NCBI GenBank assembly: GCA_965262875.1 | Contig: OZ253569.1 | Coordinates: 3,782,001-3,846,000 of the forward strand | Length of the DNA: 64,000 nucleotides | Direction of reading: 5' to 3' | Source: JBALVT01 sp965262875 | GTDB taxonomy: Bacteria > Pseudomonadota > Gammaproteobacteria > Pseudomonadales > Halieaceae | Part shown: positions 46,416 to 56,564 of the stretch, in pieces | Position numbering within the stretch: position 1 is the stretch's first letter | Layout: every line of letters starts with the position of its first letter | Notes under the pieces: model-generated | Told to the model about the DNA's origin: nothing | The model's input: the letters and a program-made list of their open reading frames with translations, nothing else | Database searches by the model: none | Translations under genes and position numbers: made by a program

Positions 46416-47644
46416 TGTTGCATCGTATCTGGCTGGGATTTTTTCTGGTGGCTTTCATTAGTGCCTTGTTCCAGTGGTTAGTGGCTGGGGATGCCAATGT
46501 TTTTCAACGGATGGTGGGGGCCCTGTTCGAGATGGCCAGCCTGTCAGTGGAATTGGCTATTGGCTTGATTGGTTTGATGGCCCTTTGGCTGGGGGTGGTG
46601 GCCATTGGCGAGGCCAGTGGCCTCATCGAGAAACTGTCGCGAGCTCTGTCTCCGCTGTTTACCCGGCTGATGCCGGAAGTGCCCGCTGGGCATCCTGCCA
46701 TCTCGTCGATGACACTGAATTTGTCAGCCAATATGCTTGGATTAGATAACGCCGCCACCCCAATGGGCATAAAGGCGATGCAGGATCTTCAAACCCTCAA
46801 TCCCACTCCCGATACCGCCAGCAATGCGCAGATATTGTTCCTGGTTCTGAATACTTCAGCGGTCACTTTGTTTCCCGTCACGATATTACTGTATCGGGCT
46901 CAGCTGGGCGCCAGCGATCCGGCCTCTGTGTTTATTCCGATACTGATCGCCACCAGCTGTTCGACCATCGCTGGTTTACTGGTGACCGCCTGGGTGCAAA
47001 AAATCAAGTTCTGGGACACGGTTGTGATGGCGTATTTCCTGGGCGGATTTTGTTGTCTTCTCGCGCTGATTGGCTGGTTTTCTACTCTCGGTGCCAGTGA
47101 GCTGCAACGCCAGTCCAGCCTGGTCAGCAATTTGGCCATTTTGATCCTGATCATGCTTTTTTTCGTCGTGGCCCATCGTCGATCTGTGAATGTCTACGAG
47201 ACCTTTATAGAGGGCGCCAAGGCGGGATTTCAAAGCGCGATCAATATCATTCCGTATTTGCTGGCGATGTTGGTGGCTATTGGCGTTTTCAGGGCCAGTG
47301 GTGCCCTGGATTTGGTGATGGGCGCACTACACAAAGCTGTGAGCCTCGGTGGATGGGATAGCCGCTGGGTGGATGCTATGCCCACTGCTTTGATGAAGCC
47401 TCTTTCGGGCTCGGGGGCCAGGTCGATGATGATCGATACCATGAATACCTTCGGCGTGGACTCTTTTCAAGGGCGCTTGGCGGCGACGATGCAAGGCTCT
47501 ACCGAAACGACTTTCTACGTGTTGGCGGTCTATTTTGGAGCAGTGGGCATTCGCCATTCCAGGCATGCCCTGGCTTGCGGCCTCGCAGCCGACGCCGCTG
47601 GTATGATAGCCGCTGTCATTGTGGCCTATTGGTTTTACGGTTGA
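46415..47644 (+). CDS. Nucleoside-recognition (SpmA/SpmB-type) membrane protein
   Basis: 409 residues from ATG 46415; the ORF is open upstream but this start overlaps the preceding stop and fits the family. It has about ten membrane helices. The N-half has the SpmA-like gate domain (LNLSANMLGLDNAATPMGIKAMQDLQ) and the C-half the SpmB-like repeat (AINIIPYLLAMLVAIGVFRASGAL; GSTETTFYVLAVYFGAVGIR). Such proteins are fused SpmAB homologues in proteobacteria and are of uncertain transport function. Confidence 0.85.
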   Translation: MLHRIWLGFFLVAFISALFQWLVAGDANVFQRMVGALFEMASLSVELAIGLIGLMALWLGVVAIGEASGLIEKLSRALSPLFTRLMPEVPAGHPAISSMTLNLSANMLGLDNAATPMGIKAMQDLQTLNPTPDTASNAQILFLVLNTSAVTLFPVTILLYRAQLGASDPASVFIPILIATSCSTIAGLLVTAWVQKIKFWDTVVMAYFLGGFCCLLALIGWFSTLGASELQRQSSLVSNLAILILIMLFFVVAHRRSVNVYETFIEGAKAGFQSAINIIPYLLAMLVAIGVFRASGALDLVMGALHKAVSLGGWDSRWVDAMPTALMKPLSGSGARSMMIDTMNTFGVDSFQGRLAATMQGSTETTFYVLAVYFGAVGIRHSRHALACGLAADAAGMIAAVIVAYWFYG

Positions 47645-47746
47645 GCAATCGCAAACATTTCTGGCTAATCTTGATTTCGCACTACCCGGGTTTCCACAAA
47701 CAACACTATAATTCACGATTGAAAGCTAATCATAAGGACAATAATC

Positions 47747-48619
47747 ATGGGTAAGATGCTGGTCATTGCGGACATGAAAGATAGCTGTGTCGCCACTCCC
47801 AGGGGTCTGCAACTGGCCCATAGACTCGGTCACGCGGTAGAAGTTGTTGCCTTTATTTACGCGCCTCTCTCGCGGATGGATAAGACCAGTGCTGAACGCA
47901 AATCCATAAAAAGCCGGTTGCTGGCGAAGAGGGAGAAAGAAGTTCAGGCGCGCATCAATAAATATCGCCAGCGGGGTCAAACTGTTAATTTGAAAGTGGT
48001 ATGGGAAAAGGATATCCACGACTGGGTGATAAAACGCAGCGCCCAATCTTTCGATATGGTTGTCAAAACGGGGAGCCACAAAGATTCGATAATTTACGCC
48101 TCCACCGATTGGCAGCTGCTCAGAGAATGCCGCGCGCCGGTTCTGATCGTCGCCGAAAAGAAATGGCATAAAACCAAGCCTGTATTGGCCGCTATAGACT
48201 TAGGCAGTTCAAGCTCAGAGAAAAAGCAGCTAAACCACCAGATCATAAGTAAGGCAAAAATACTGGCAGAGGCCCTCGACACGGAATTGGAGCTGATTTG
48301 TGCGATCGAGATACCCACTTTACTCGCAGATATGGATCTTATAGACCCCGTTAGCTATGTCCGCGAGGCCCGGGAGGAAATGAAGCCGGCGATTGCGCAG
48401 CTCGCCGAGGAACACGGTTTGCCGGTGCGTTCATTTCGTGTCAAGAAAGGGCCCGTGGAGAAGGTTATTACCAGCGTCGCTGCAAAGCAGCGAGCACAGT
48501 TAGTGGTTATGGGTACGGTCGGCCGCCGCGGGGTCAGGGCCCGTCTATTGGGTAACACCGCAGAGAAAGTGCTTCGTCATTTAAGGACTGACGTACTCAC
48601 CTTGAAGCTTCAGGACTAA
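47747..48619 (+). CDS. Universal stress protein, tandem UspA domains (UspE type)
   Basis: 290 residues with two UspA domains of about 140 residues. The second domain keeps the ATP-binding-like GTVGRRGVRARLLGNTAEKVLR tail; the first has a divergent C-terminus. It is preceded by about 100 untranslated bases and is followed by a hairpin terminator. It is cytoplasmic and supports stress survival in other bacteria. Confidence 0.87.
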   Translation: MGKMLVIADMKDSCVATPRGLQLAHRLGHAVEVVAFIYAPLSRMDKTSAERKSIKSRLLAKREKEVQARINKYRQRGQTVNLKVVWEKDIHDWVIKRSAQSFDMVVKTGSHKDSIIYASTDWQLLRECRAPVLIVAEKKWHKTKPVLAAIDLGSSSSEKKQLNHQIISKAKILAEALDTELELICAIEIPTLLADMDLIDPVSYVREAREEMKPAIAQLAEEHGLPVRSFRVKKGPVEKVITSVAAKQRAQLVVMGTVGRRGVRARLLGNTAEKVLRHLRTDVLTLKLQD

Positions 48620-48746
48620 AATATTTCGCCTCATAATTTGCAATTTTCGTCAGGCAGACTACTTTAAAAGTAGCATGCTGTTCCCTAACATGTGCTGACA
48701 CGTCCCCTGGCCTGTGTTTCTGCCCCGAAACATATGGCTATTTCGG

Positions 48747-48778
48747 CCCGCACCCATCTATGGGTTGCGGGTTTTTTT
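48747..48778 (+). terminator. Rho-independent terminator
   Basis: CCCGCACCCAT (48747-48757) pairs with ATGGGTTGCGGG (48760-48771) with a one-base bulge, then seven T. An additional stem CCGAAA/TTTCGG lies directly upstream at 48724-48746. It ends transcription from the universal-stress gene or from a possible small RNA in 48620-48778. Confidence 0.75.
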
Positions 48779-48836
48779 AATTTTAGAGCAGCGCTTTAGC
48801 GCTTCAACCTCAAGTGAATTCTAGGCAGGCCAAGCT

Positions 48837-50912
48837 ATGTCCAACCCGATTAAGACGCGTCTAGCTGATTTAGACGACGATCTGTTCATTCCCAGAGAAC
48901 TCAGCTGGCTCTCCTTCAATACCCGTGTTTTACAAGAGGCCGCTGACGATACCGTACCGATTATCCAGCGCCTTCGTTACCTCGGTATCTTCTCCAACAA
49001 CCTGGACGAATTTTTCCGTGTCCGGGTGGCGGAAGTCAGGCGGCTGATATCAGTTTCAACCTCGACCAGCAAGCAGCAGTCCAAAGACCTTCTGAAGCAA
49101 ATTCAGGATAAAGTCGTCTCGCTACAAAAAGAATTTGATAAAACCTATTTGTAAGTTTTGAAAGGGCTCAGGGCGCGGCATATCTATATGGTGAACGAGC
49201 TGCAAATGGATCCCGGGCAGGCAGCTTTTGTTCAGGAATACTTCACTCAAACTGTGTTGCCCGAACTGGAACCGATTTTACTGGCTGAATCGCAACCCAT
49301 GCCCATTCTGACGGACGAATCCATTTACCTTGCCGTAGATATCCGTTCTGGGCAGGAGCACCTGTCCGCCATTGTTGAGGTTCCGACCGACCGCCTTGAT
49401 CGCTTTGTTGAAATCCCCCGCAGACGGTCCAGCAGCGGCAAGGTTTTTATGGCTCTGGATAATATTATTCGCGCTTGCCTGGTACAGATGTTCCGGGGTG
49501 TTATCCCTATCGACGAAGCGCAAGCCTATTGCTTCAAGTTTTCGCGGGACGCGGAGCTGGAGATTGATACCGGCATTAGCCAAAGCCTGATCGATAAAAT
49601 GACAAGCTCCCTAAAGCAGCGAAGAAAAGCAGATGCGGTACGTTTTGTCTACGACAGCGAAATGCCCTCACGTCTGTTGGAGCACATTCGCTCTCGTTTC
49701 GATTTTGGGAAATACGATAGTTTGATTGCCGGCGGTCGATATCACAATTCAAAGGACTTTACGTCTTTTCCCAATGTCGGCCCGAAGTACCTGGAATTTA
49801 AATCGCTCGCGCCCATACGAATTCCACGCTTGGATGGCCACGAAAGTATCTTTGAGTGCATAAAGGCCCAGGATGTTTTTCTTTACTACCCTTATCACCC
49901 TTTTGATTACGTCACGGACCTACTTAAAACAGCGGCTCTGGACCCCAATGTAACCACGATCAAAATTTGCCTATACAGGGTGGCTGAGGATTCTCGAATT
50001 ATTGATGCTTTGCTCAATGCGGTACAAAATGGTAAACGGGTACTCGCAGTGGTAGAGCTTGCCGCTCGTTTTGATGAAGAGGCCAATATTGATTGGGCCC
50101 GCCGTCTGACTGAGGGCGGTATTAACGTTATTTTTGGCATCGGAGGGCTCAAGGTACACAGTAAAATCATGTTGATAGAGCGCAAGGAGGGTACCCAGGT
50201 TCGCTATTACAGCCATATCGGTACCGGGAATTTCAACGAGAAAACCGCACGTCTTTACACCGGCTTTTGTCTGCTGACCCAGGATCAGAATGTCGGTAAG
50301 GACATCTTCAATGTTTTTGATTTTCTGCAATACAACTACAAACGGCCAAAGTACCGTCAGTTGCTGGTCTCTCCCCACACCACCCGAACCGGGCTCGTTG
50401 AGCTGATTGATCAGGAAATAGAAGACGCCCGGGCAGGGTACCGTGCCTCCATGACGCTAAAATGTAACAACATCGTCGACAAGCAAATGGTGATGAAACT
50501 CTACGAAGCCAGCGCAGCTGGTGTCGAAATAAAATTAATTGTTCGCGGAATATGTTCGTTACTTCCGGGCGTGAAGGGAATATCTGAAAATATTCAGGGC
50601 ATTAGCATTGTTGATCGCTATCTCGAGTACCCGCGTGTCTTTGTATTTTATAACCGGGGCAAGCCAAAGTACCTTATCGGTTCCGCCGATCTGATGACTC
50701 GAAATTTAGATTTTCGCGTTGAGGTTTTGTGCCCCATTCTTGATGCAGATGCCCAGAAGGTGATTCAGGATACTTTGGATCAACAGTGGCATGACAATGT
50801 CAAAGCTAGAGTACTGGATCAACATCAGGCCAACAGTTTTGTTAAGCCCAAAGCGAAAGGCGCTCGCATTCGTTCCCAGGAGACAATTCATCGTTACCTC
50901 AGTACCGGTTAG
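48837..50912 (+). pseudogene. ppk1: Polyphosphate kinase 1 interrupted by an in-frame TAA
   Basis: Reading through from ATG 48837 to 50912 gives the whole enzyme (about 690 residues): N-domain RELSWLSFNTRVLQEAAD, HxD catalytic segments (NEKTARLYTGFCLLT, IGTGNFNEKT) and the C-terminal LIGSADLMTRNLDFRVEVLCPI. A TAA at 49152-49154 (codon 106, normally a glutamate in this motif) stops translation between KTYL and VLKGLRARHIYMVNE. The next in-frame start gives a 584-residue protein lacking the N-domain. A sequencing error is a fair alternative. If real, polyphosphate synthesis by this gene is lost or weakened. Confidence 0.82.
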
Positions 50913-51056
50913 ATTGCCTCGGTACCCTAAATCGCGCATGACAGTCACTGCTCGTCGCAGACGCAAACTGAAGTAGTCTTTGCTCGGACCTGTTCAGGAC
51001 ATAGTGCTATATTTGCGGTATCGGGATGCCCCTGAGAGTTAACGGAGGTTTGAACA

Positions 51057-51998
51057 ATGGCTGGTACTAGCCTACTGGTTTTAATAGATGATATTGCCGC
51101 AGTTCTGGACGATGTTGCGGTGATGACAAAGATCGCAGCGAAGAAAACGGCGGGGGTACTGGGGGACGATCTCGCTTTGAATGCCGAGCAGGTTTCCGGC
51201 GTCCAGGCTGACAGGGAGTTGCCTGTGGTTTGGGCAGTTGCCAAGGGCTCTTTTCGAAACAAGCTGATATTGGTCCCTACGGCCTTGATTATTTCCGCTG
51301 TGGCCAATTGGCTGATTTTGCCGCTGCTAATGCTGGGCGGCCTTTATCTTTGTTATGAGGGTTTCGAGAAGCTGGCACATAAATCTTTTCACAACGAAGC
51401 GCAAGACGAAGCTCACATTGATTTGTTAGAGGAGAAACTGGCGGATCCGGCCGCAGATATGGTCGAGTATGAGAAAGATAAAATCAGGGGCGCTATTCGC
51501 ACCGACTTTATTTTGTCAGCCGAAATTATTGTGCTTACCTTGGGGATTGTCTCCAAGTCCGACTTTGCCACTCAAATCACTGTCATTTCAGGCATTGCTT
51601 TGCTAATGACCGTCGGGGTCTATGGTTTGGTGGCGGGCATTGTTAAATTAGATGATGCCGGTTTACACCTGTCTTTAAAGCGGGGACGCGGTGTGGTGCC
51701 AGGTTTTCAGCGTTGGCTCGGTGCCCGTCTATTGGCATTTGCGCCCTGGCTAATGAAGGCGTTGGCGGTGGTGGGAACCGCGGCTATGTTTATGGTCGGC
51801 GGGGGTATATTGGCTCACGGGTTCCATCCCGTTACCGTAGTGATAGATCAGGTGGCCATTTATTCCGAAACTTTTGCGGCGGCGGGCCCTTATATCGCAG
51901 CCGTGATACCTACATTGTTGCAGGCGCTGTTCGGCATACTCGCCGGAGCACTGGCGTTGGGAGTCGTTAGTTTGTGGGAAAAAGTTCGGGGTAATTAA
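51057..51998 (+). CDS. DUF808 family membrane protein (YedI type)
   Basis: 313 residues with the family start MAGTSLLVLIDDIAAVLDDVAVMTKIAAKKTAGVLGDDLALNAEQV, four or five membrane helices and the central EEKLADPAADMVEYEKDKIRGAIRTDFILSAEI loop. Function is unknown. It stands alone downstream of ppk1. Confidence 0.9.
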   Translation: MAGTSLLVLIDDIAAVLDDVAVMTKIAAKKTAGVLGDDLALNAEQVSGVQADRELPVVWAVAKGSFRNKLILVPTALIISAVANWLILPLLMLGGLYLCYEGFEKLAHKSFHNEAQDEAHIDLLEEKLADPAADMVEYEKDKIRGAIRTDFILSAEIIVLTLGIVSKSDFATQITVISGIALLMTVGVYGLVAGIVKLDDAGLHLSLKRGRGVVPGFQRWLGARLLAFAPWLMKALAVVGTAAMFMVGGGILAHGFHPVTVVIDQVAIYSETFAAAGPYIAAVIPTLLQALFGILAGALALGVVSLWEKVRGN

Positions 51999-52114
51999 AT
52001 CCTCCTCGGCCAGGTGCCCCGGAATCCATCAGCATAATTCGCATAAAACCCCTTTAAAACAAGCGCTAAAGGTGTTGATAGCCCGAATTCCTGGGTGTAA
52101 AATAGACTGTATAT

Positions 52115-53388
52115 CACTGCTGTCCCGTTAACTTTCATATGAGTGCCATTTGATTAACATCAGGCAGCCTGCCATCGGGTGGATCACCCCTCAACAGCGC
52201 CATCAGGTCACGCTTATCACATAAATTGAGCTGTAGTAATCGCAATAGCTGCTGCATACTTTTTGTGAGTGCTGACTGAAACTTCAGAAATGCTATTAGC
52301 AGGTATACGCACATCGCTATCCATATTTGAGTCATCACTGCATTTTTGCTCGTGCCAACAAACGATTTTATTTTCAGGTTCTGTTTTATCCACTTAAAAA
52401 ATAATTCTACTTGCCACCTGGCTTTGTAGATATCGGCGATCGTCTTGGCTGCCAGTTTGAAATTGTTCGTTAGAAACACATAGTGCTTACCCGTCTCCGC
52501 ATCTTTGTAGCCAATCCGCCTTAAGCGGACTGGACATTTCCTGGAGACCTGGGGGCCAGTGAATTCTATCGTTTGATCACACGTCAAACCTTTTCCTTTC
52601 AGCACTGGTCGACGCTCGATAATACGGTATTTTGCATTGTTCTTAAGCCGGGTAACAAAGAAAATATCCTTATCTGTCAACTGTTTATACCAAGCGTAAT
52701 CATTGTAGGCTTTATCAATCGCAACAATACTTCCCTTGGGAAAGCTGAGCGTGCGGCCCACTGTTACATCGTGCTTCTTCCCTTCTGTGATAGTCACAAA
52801 CTCGGGCAAATAACCCGCATGATTCAACCCGACGTGCAGTTTAATCGCTCCTTTGGTGGTGCGAAAATCAGCCCAGGGAAACGCAGACAAACACAAGTCG
52901 ATGGTGGAAGCGTCCAGCGAATAAAGCGGGTGATTAAATCTGAAATTATGATCAGGTGCCACGCCTTGGCAGCGAGTTAACAGTTTTCCAAACAGCGCTT
53001 CGTACAGAGCATAAGGCTTATCTTCATTGATGCGCGATAGGTTAGATCGCGACAGCTTCGCGCTACCCAGGTGGTAAAGGCGATGCATTTGCGCCGACAT
53101 ATTGTCCACGATATCGCGCAAGCTGTTTCGACCGGACAATTGAGCCATCGTCAGCGACACAAACTGTGACCAGCGGGAGGCTTTACGAAAAGCACGACCT
53201 GAATGATGTTGTTTGGCAAGGGTCTCAAATTCATGTCTCGGAACAGGTTTTAGTCTTTGTGACAGGATCGTATTACAATGCGCCATGGTCTGGTTCCCTC
53301 TATTAATACACTGTTTTCTAAACAATCTCATTGTATCAATTGTGGCGGAATCAGACCTTTTTATTTTCTCCTTAACGGGACAGCAGTG
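52115..53388 (-). mobile_element. IS4-family element, complete
   Basis: 1,274 bp with inverted ends CACTGCTGTCCCGTTAA (52115-52131) and its complement (53372-53388). No matching direct repeat was found in the flanks, which suggests recombination or deletion at this site. It abuts the CRISPR-Cas locus. Confidence 0.8.
52135..53286 (-). CDS. IS4-family transposase
   Basis: 383 residues from ATG 53286, with an upstream in-frame start at 53331. The IS4 DDE core is visible: SLDASTIDLCLSAFPWADFR (first D), SIVAIDKAYNDYAWY (second D) and YKARWQVELFFKWIKQNLKIKSF (YREK-type motif with E). It looks intact. Confidence 0.9.
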   Translation of the reverse strand: MAHCNTILSQRLKPVPRHEFETLAKQHHSGRAFRKASRWSQFVSLTMAQLSGRNSLRDIVDNMSAQMHRLYHLGSAKLSRSNLSRINEDKPYALYEALFGKLLTRCQGVAPDHNFRFNHPLYSLDASTIDLCLSAFPWADFRTTKGAIKLHVGLNHAGYLPEFVTITEGKKHDVTVGRTLSFPKGSIVAIDKAYNDYAWYKQLTDKDIFFVTRLKNNAKYRIIERRPVLKGKGLTCDQTIEFTGPQVSRKCPVRLRRIGYKDAETGKHYVFLTNNFKLAAKTIADIYKARWQVELFFKWIKQNLKIKSFVGTSKNAVMTQIWIAMCVYLLIAFLKFQSALTKSMQQLLRLLQLNLCDKRDLMALLRGDPPDGRLPDVNQMALI

Positions 53389-53727
53389 GTCGGTTATATT
53401 AAATCGGTGGCTTGTTGCAATGGCATTTGCCCTTTTGTATTGCGCTTAGTTTTACGGCGGATGGTTGGTTTGCTTCTGCCCATGGTTTTAGCGATTTATG
53501 CCAGTGTGCTTGTCGGAAAATAGAGTTTTTAGCTTGTTGTGAATATTTAAGTCCTTGTTATTAAACATTTTATTTTCTTAAAACTGGACTGATTTTGAAT
53601 TAACCGACAAGCCTCCAGTAGGCAATGTTGCTGATTCACTGGGCAAATAGGGTATCTTTTGTGCAGTCAAACGGGTATCTATTTATGTTTTAGGGCTTTT
53701 TCGGTTTGGTTAGATTAGAATAGAGCA
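53389..53727. other. 339-base gap with no recognised gene upstream of cas5c
   Basis: A short open frame near 53389-53523 encodes two hydrophobic runs (ending ALLLPMVLAIY-like VGLLLPMVLAIYASVLVGK) but is not recognised; it may be the tail of a membrane protein cut by the IS4 element. The AT-rich 53530-53727 stretch should hold the cas promoter. No promoter could be fixed with confidence. Confidence 0.35.
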
Positions 53728-54390
53728 ATGAAAAAATATCAAATCGCAATGGAAATCGAAGGACCCTTGGCTATGTGGGCGAGACCGGATACAGGTTCAA
53801 GCCCCACATCTTACCCGATTCCAACCTGGTCAGCGGCAAAAGGCATTTTTGAATCCATTGCCTTTTTTGTTGACGGAAGGGCGCGGATCAACCCAATCAG
53901 AGTGGAGATTTGCAAACCAGAAGGAGCAGAAAGCACAGGTGAACTACACTACCAAAAATATACAACCAACTATCATGGTCCGTTAAAAAAATCCGGCGTG
54001 TCAAACTACCAGTTTTCTGCACTTGTTGCTTCCGATGTTTGTTATCGGTTGTATGCGAGAATAGAAAACGGTTCCGGGAGCCCTCTGCGAAAGGGTGATA
54101 ATCCCTGCCATTACCTGATGGATAGATTTACCCAACGACTACGAAATGGGCGTTGTCACCATACACCCTGTCTGGGTTGGAGCGAATTCGTCCCATCCTA
54201 TTGGGGTCCATTGCGCGACCAAGACTCAAACTCAGAATATAAGACAGAAGTAAATACTGCGGTAACATTAAATCTGATTTCGATACTGAATAGCGTATTT
54301 GATAGAGCGGTATGCGGCAATTATAAACCGAGTTTCCAGCGAGGTGATAAGGCATGGGTACGCGAGGGAGTTTTTAACTATGTTGAATGA
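53728..54390 (+). CDS. cas5c: Cas5c, type I-C pre-crRNA endonuclease and Cascade subunit
   Basis: 220 residues beginning KKYQIAMEIEGPLAMWARPDTGSSPTSYPIPTWSAAKGIFESI, characteristic of Cas5d/Cas5c, which in type I-C both processes crRNA (replacing Cas6) and caps its 5' end. Length and the ending are normal. The gene overlaps cas8c by 11 bases, so the two are coupled. It is the first gene of the visible cas operon. Confidence 0.92.
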   Translation: MKKYQIAMEIEGPLAMWARPDTGSSPTSYPIPTWSAAKGIFESIAFFVDGRARINPIRVEICKPEGAESTGELHYQKYTTNYHGPLKKSGVSNYQFSALVASDVCYRLYARIENGSGSPLRKGDNPCHYLMDRFTQRLRNGRCHHTPCLGWSEFVPSYWGPLRDQDSNSEYKTEVNTAVTLNLISILNSVFDRAVCGNYKPSFQRGDKAWVREGVFNYVE

Positions 54391-55170
54391 ATTAGCCTTG
54401 TTGAAGAATGGAATAGAGGCGGTTGACCCACTGGCACTGAAGCGCATACATCCAAGTATCGGCGAACCAGGGAAAGCCAATCTTGTTAGAATCGTACTAG
54501 GCGAACACAAAATTATTGAGTTGGAAAGGTTGGACGGCGGTAGGAACGAGAACTATTGGACGCAGGGTGACGGCAATAAAAATCAATTCCCGGCTGTTAA
54601 ATTGCCTTACCCGATTCGCCCTAGTGGTGTGGATAAATTTGGGCAATGGAAGAAAAATAACAAGAATCCGAAGCCCGACAAGTTAAAAGAATGCCTTGAA
54701 AGTCTTCGTAAAAACCACCAGGTGCATCTAACTGGACATAAACACTGGCCAAGTTATCGACAAAAACTCGTTGAGCAAGCAGAGATATACTCGCACTTGC
54801 AAGATGACTCCAAAATCGTCCACAGGCTTGTTGAGACATATCTGTCATTTGAGGACAATGGATTGGAATTGCTGAAGAAGTTTGATGAATTTCTGTGGCA
54901 GAAATGCAAAGAAGAAAATCCAACCAAGGAACTATTAAATTTAGCGGCACTGGCAATGTTTGGAGGCGGTCAGAAATTAAATAATAAAGGCATGATTAGT
55001 GGGGGACGCATTACACTGTTGCTCGATCTCGATATTGAAGACAACAATGGATATTCAGCGGCACATCACCATTGGGTGCCAAAATTATCTGAACTTTTAT
55101 TCAATAACTAGAGTTTAGAGTCTGGGGAGGAAGATTATCGCGCAAAGTGTGCGAAAAAACTTGACATAAA

Positions 55171-55267
55171 GCGGCAAAAAGTTTGCCGCGCCCTATACAG
55201 CTTTGCTTTTTAAAAGGTGTATAGGGCGCGGCCTTCAGAAAGAAATGAATCGATTTCTTCTGGAGGC
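55171..55267 (+). promoter_or_regulatory. Alternative hairpins covering the transposase ribosome-binding site
   Basis: Three stems: GCGGCAAA/TTTGCCGC (55171-55189), GCCGCGCCCTATACA/TGTATAGGGCGCGGC (55185-55199 and 55218-55232), and 55231-55246 with 55253-55267, which encloses the GGAGG site at 55262-55266. Stems 1 and 2 share bases, as do 2 and 3. This could suppress translation of read-through transcripts from the cas genes. Confidence 0.5.
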
Positions 55268-55271
55268 CGCT

Positions 55272-56564
55272 ATGAACGCAACAGGATGTGCTCACATCCC
55301 CCGCGAACTGTGCTATTGGATAACATTTTTAAGCAAAGCGCTACCCCCAAGATCCGTAGGCACATTCATTGAACTATTGATCGGCGCTATGTTAACGCCC
55401 GCTGGCTTTGTCACCGAAACCTATTTGTTTCTAGACATGCAAAGGCACTGGACGACGTATTACAAATGGCTTGAAGCCGGAAAGTGGTCCTGGTTGAAGC
55501 TGGCAAGACAGTTCGTCTGTCTGGTTCTTAGTGCCAAGAATGATCCCGTTCTATATTTAGCGATTGACGATACGGTGAGTCTACGAGCCTCGAAAAAAGC
55601 ACCGGGCAGCCAGATACATCATCAGCACGGAAATAAGCCGAATTTAGCCGCCTATGTTCGTGGTCAATGCTGGGTTAGTTTAGCGGCTGTTTTCAGGCGC
55701 ACACCGCTGGAGACGACGGCGATACCTCTATTGTTCCGACTGATACCCAGTGCAGGGAATACGGGCAAGCTGGTCGCAGCGACAGTGATCATGCGTGCTG
55801 TTTACCGCTTGTTTGAAGATAAAACGGTGAGGGTATTGGTCGATTGCTGGTATATGCGCAAACGATTTATCAACGCGATGACAGCGTACGGTTTTACCGT
55901 GATTGGCCAGGCGAGAATCGATACGCGGCTTTACGACGAACCCCCCGAACGAAAACCGGGGCAACGCGGGCGGCCACGCAAGTATGGCGAAAAACACACA
56001 CCCAAGCGAATTGCCCACTTTAAAAAGACGGAAGCACTACTGCGGCTGTACGGAAAAGAACAAAAGGTGAGATACCGTAGTCGGCTCGCCAAGGCAAGGT
56101 TCCTTGACGGTCAGTTAGTCAGAGCCGTTTGGTGCGAGCTAGACAGGGGTAAAGGTCAGTGGACCAAGACTCGATTATTTCTTTCAACCGATACGACTCT
56201 AACGAGCGAACAAGTGATTGAAGATTACGGACTGCGTTGGTCGATTGAGTCGATGTACTACCAGTTGAAACAATTGTGGGGGCTCAAAGAAGCCTGGCAG
56301 CAACGGCGCCAAACGCTGCATCGCTGGGTTCACTTGACGACTGTAGGTTACGGACTGCTTCATTTGTTGACGCTGGTATTGGGTGATAAAGCGGGCCCAC
56401 TGGTGACGGATGCACCATGGCGCAAGCCGGATATTATTACAGCGGGAAGAATCAGGCTGGGTCTGACAAAACATTTTCGCCATGTTAACGTTCGAAGCTG
56501 GTGGAACGAAAGATGCAAAAAATTCCAAGCCCCTGGTGCGGTAGATTATATACAAGATGGGTAA
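55272..56564 (+). CDS. DDE transposase of the IS4/IS701-like element
   Basis: 430 residues from ATG 55272, with GGAGG five bases upstream; earlier in-frame ATG (55245) and TTG (55203) lie in the leader hairpins. The catalytic aspartates are in YLAIDDTVSLRASKK and VLVDCWYMRKRF, and the glutamate is in YGLRWSIESMYYQLKQLWG. GRPRKYGEKHTPKRIAHF forms a basic insertion. The exact IS family is uncertain. Confidence 0.85.
   Translation: MNATGCAHIPRELCYWITFLSKALPPRSVGTFIELLIGAMLTPAGFVTETYLFLDMQRHWTTYYKWLEAGKWSWLKLARQFVCLVLSAKNDPVLYLAIDDTVSLRASKKAPGSQIHHQHGNKPNLAAYVRGQCWVSLAAVFRRTPLETTAIPLLFRLIPSAGNTGKLVAATVIMRAVYRLFEDKTVRVLVDCWYMRKRFINAMTAYGFTVIGQARIDTRLYDEPPERKPGQRGRPRKYGEKHTPKRIAHFKKTEALLRLYGKEQKVRYRSRLAKARFLDGQLVRAVWCELDRGKGQWTKTRLFLSTDTTLTSEQVIEDYGLRWSIESMYYQLKQLWGLKEAWQQRRQTLHRWVHLTTVGYGLLHLLTLVLGDKAGPLVTDAPWRKPDIITAGRIRLGLTKHFRHVNVRSWWNERCKKFQAPGAVDYIQDG

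Noticed and set aside
53790..53810. GGTTCAAGCCCC as the T arm of a tRNA
   Set aside because: It lies inside cas5c, and no acceptor or anticodon stem can be formed around it.
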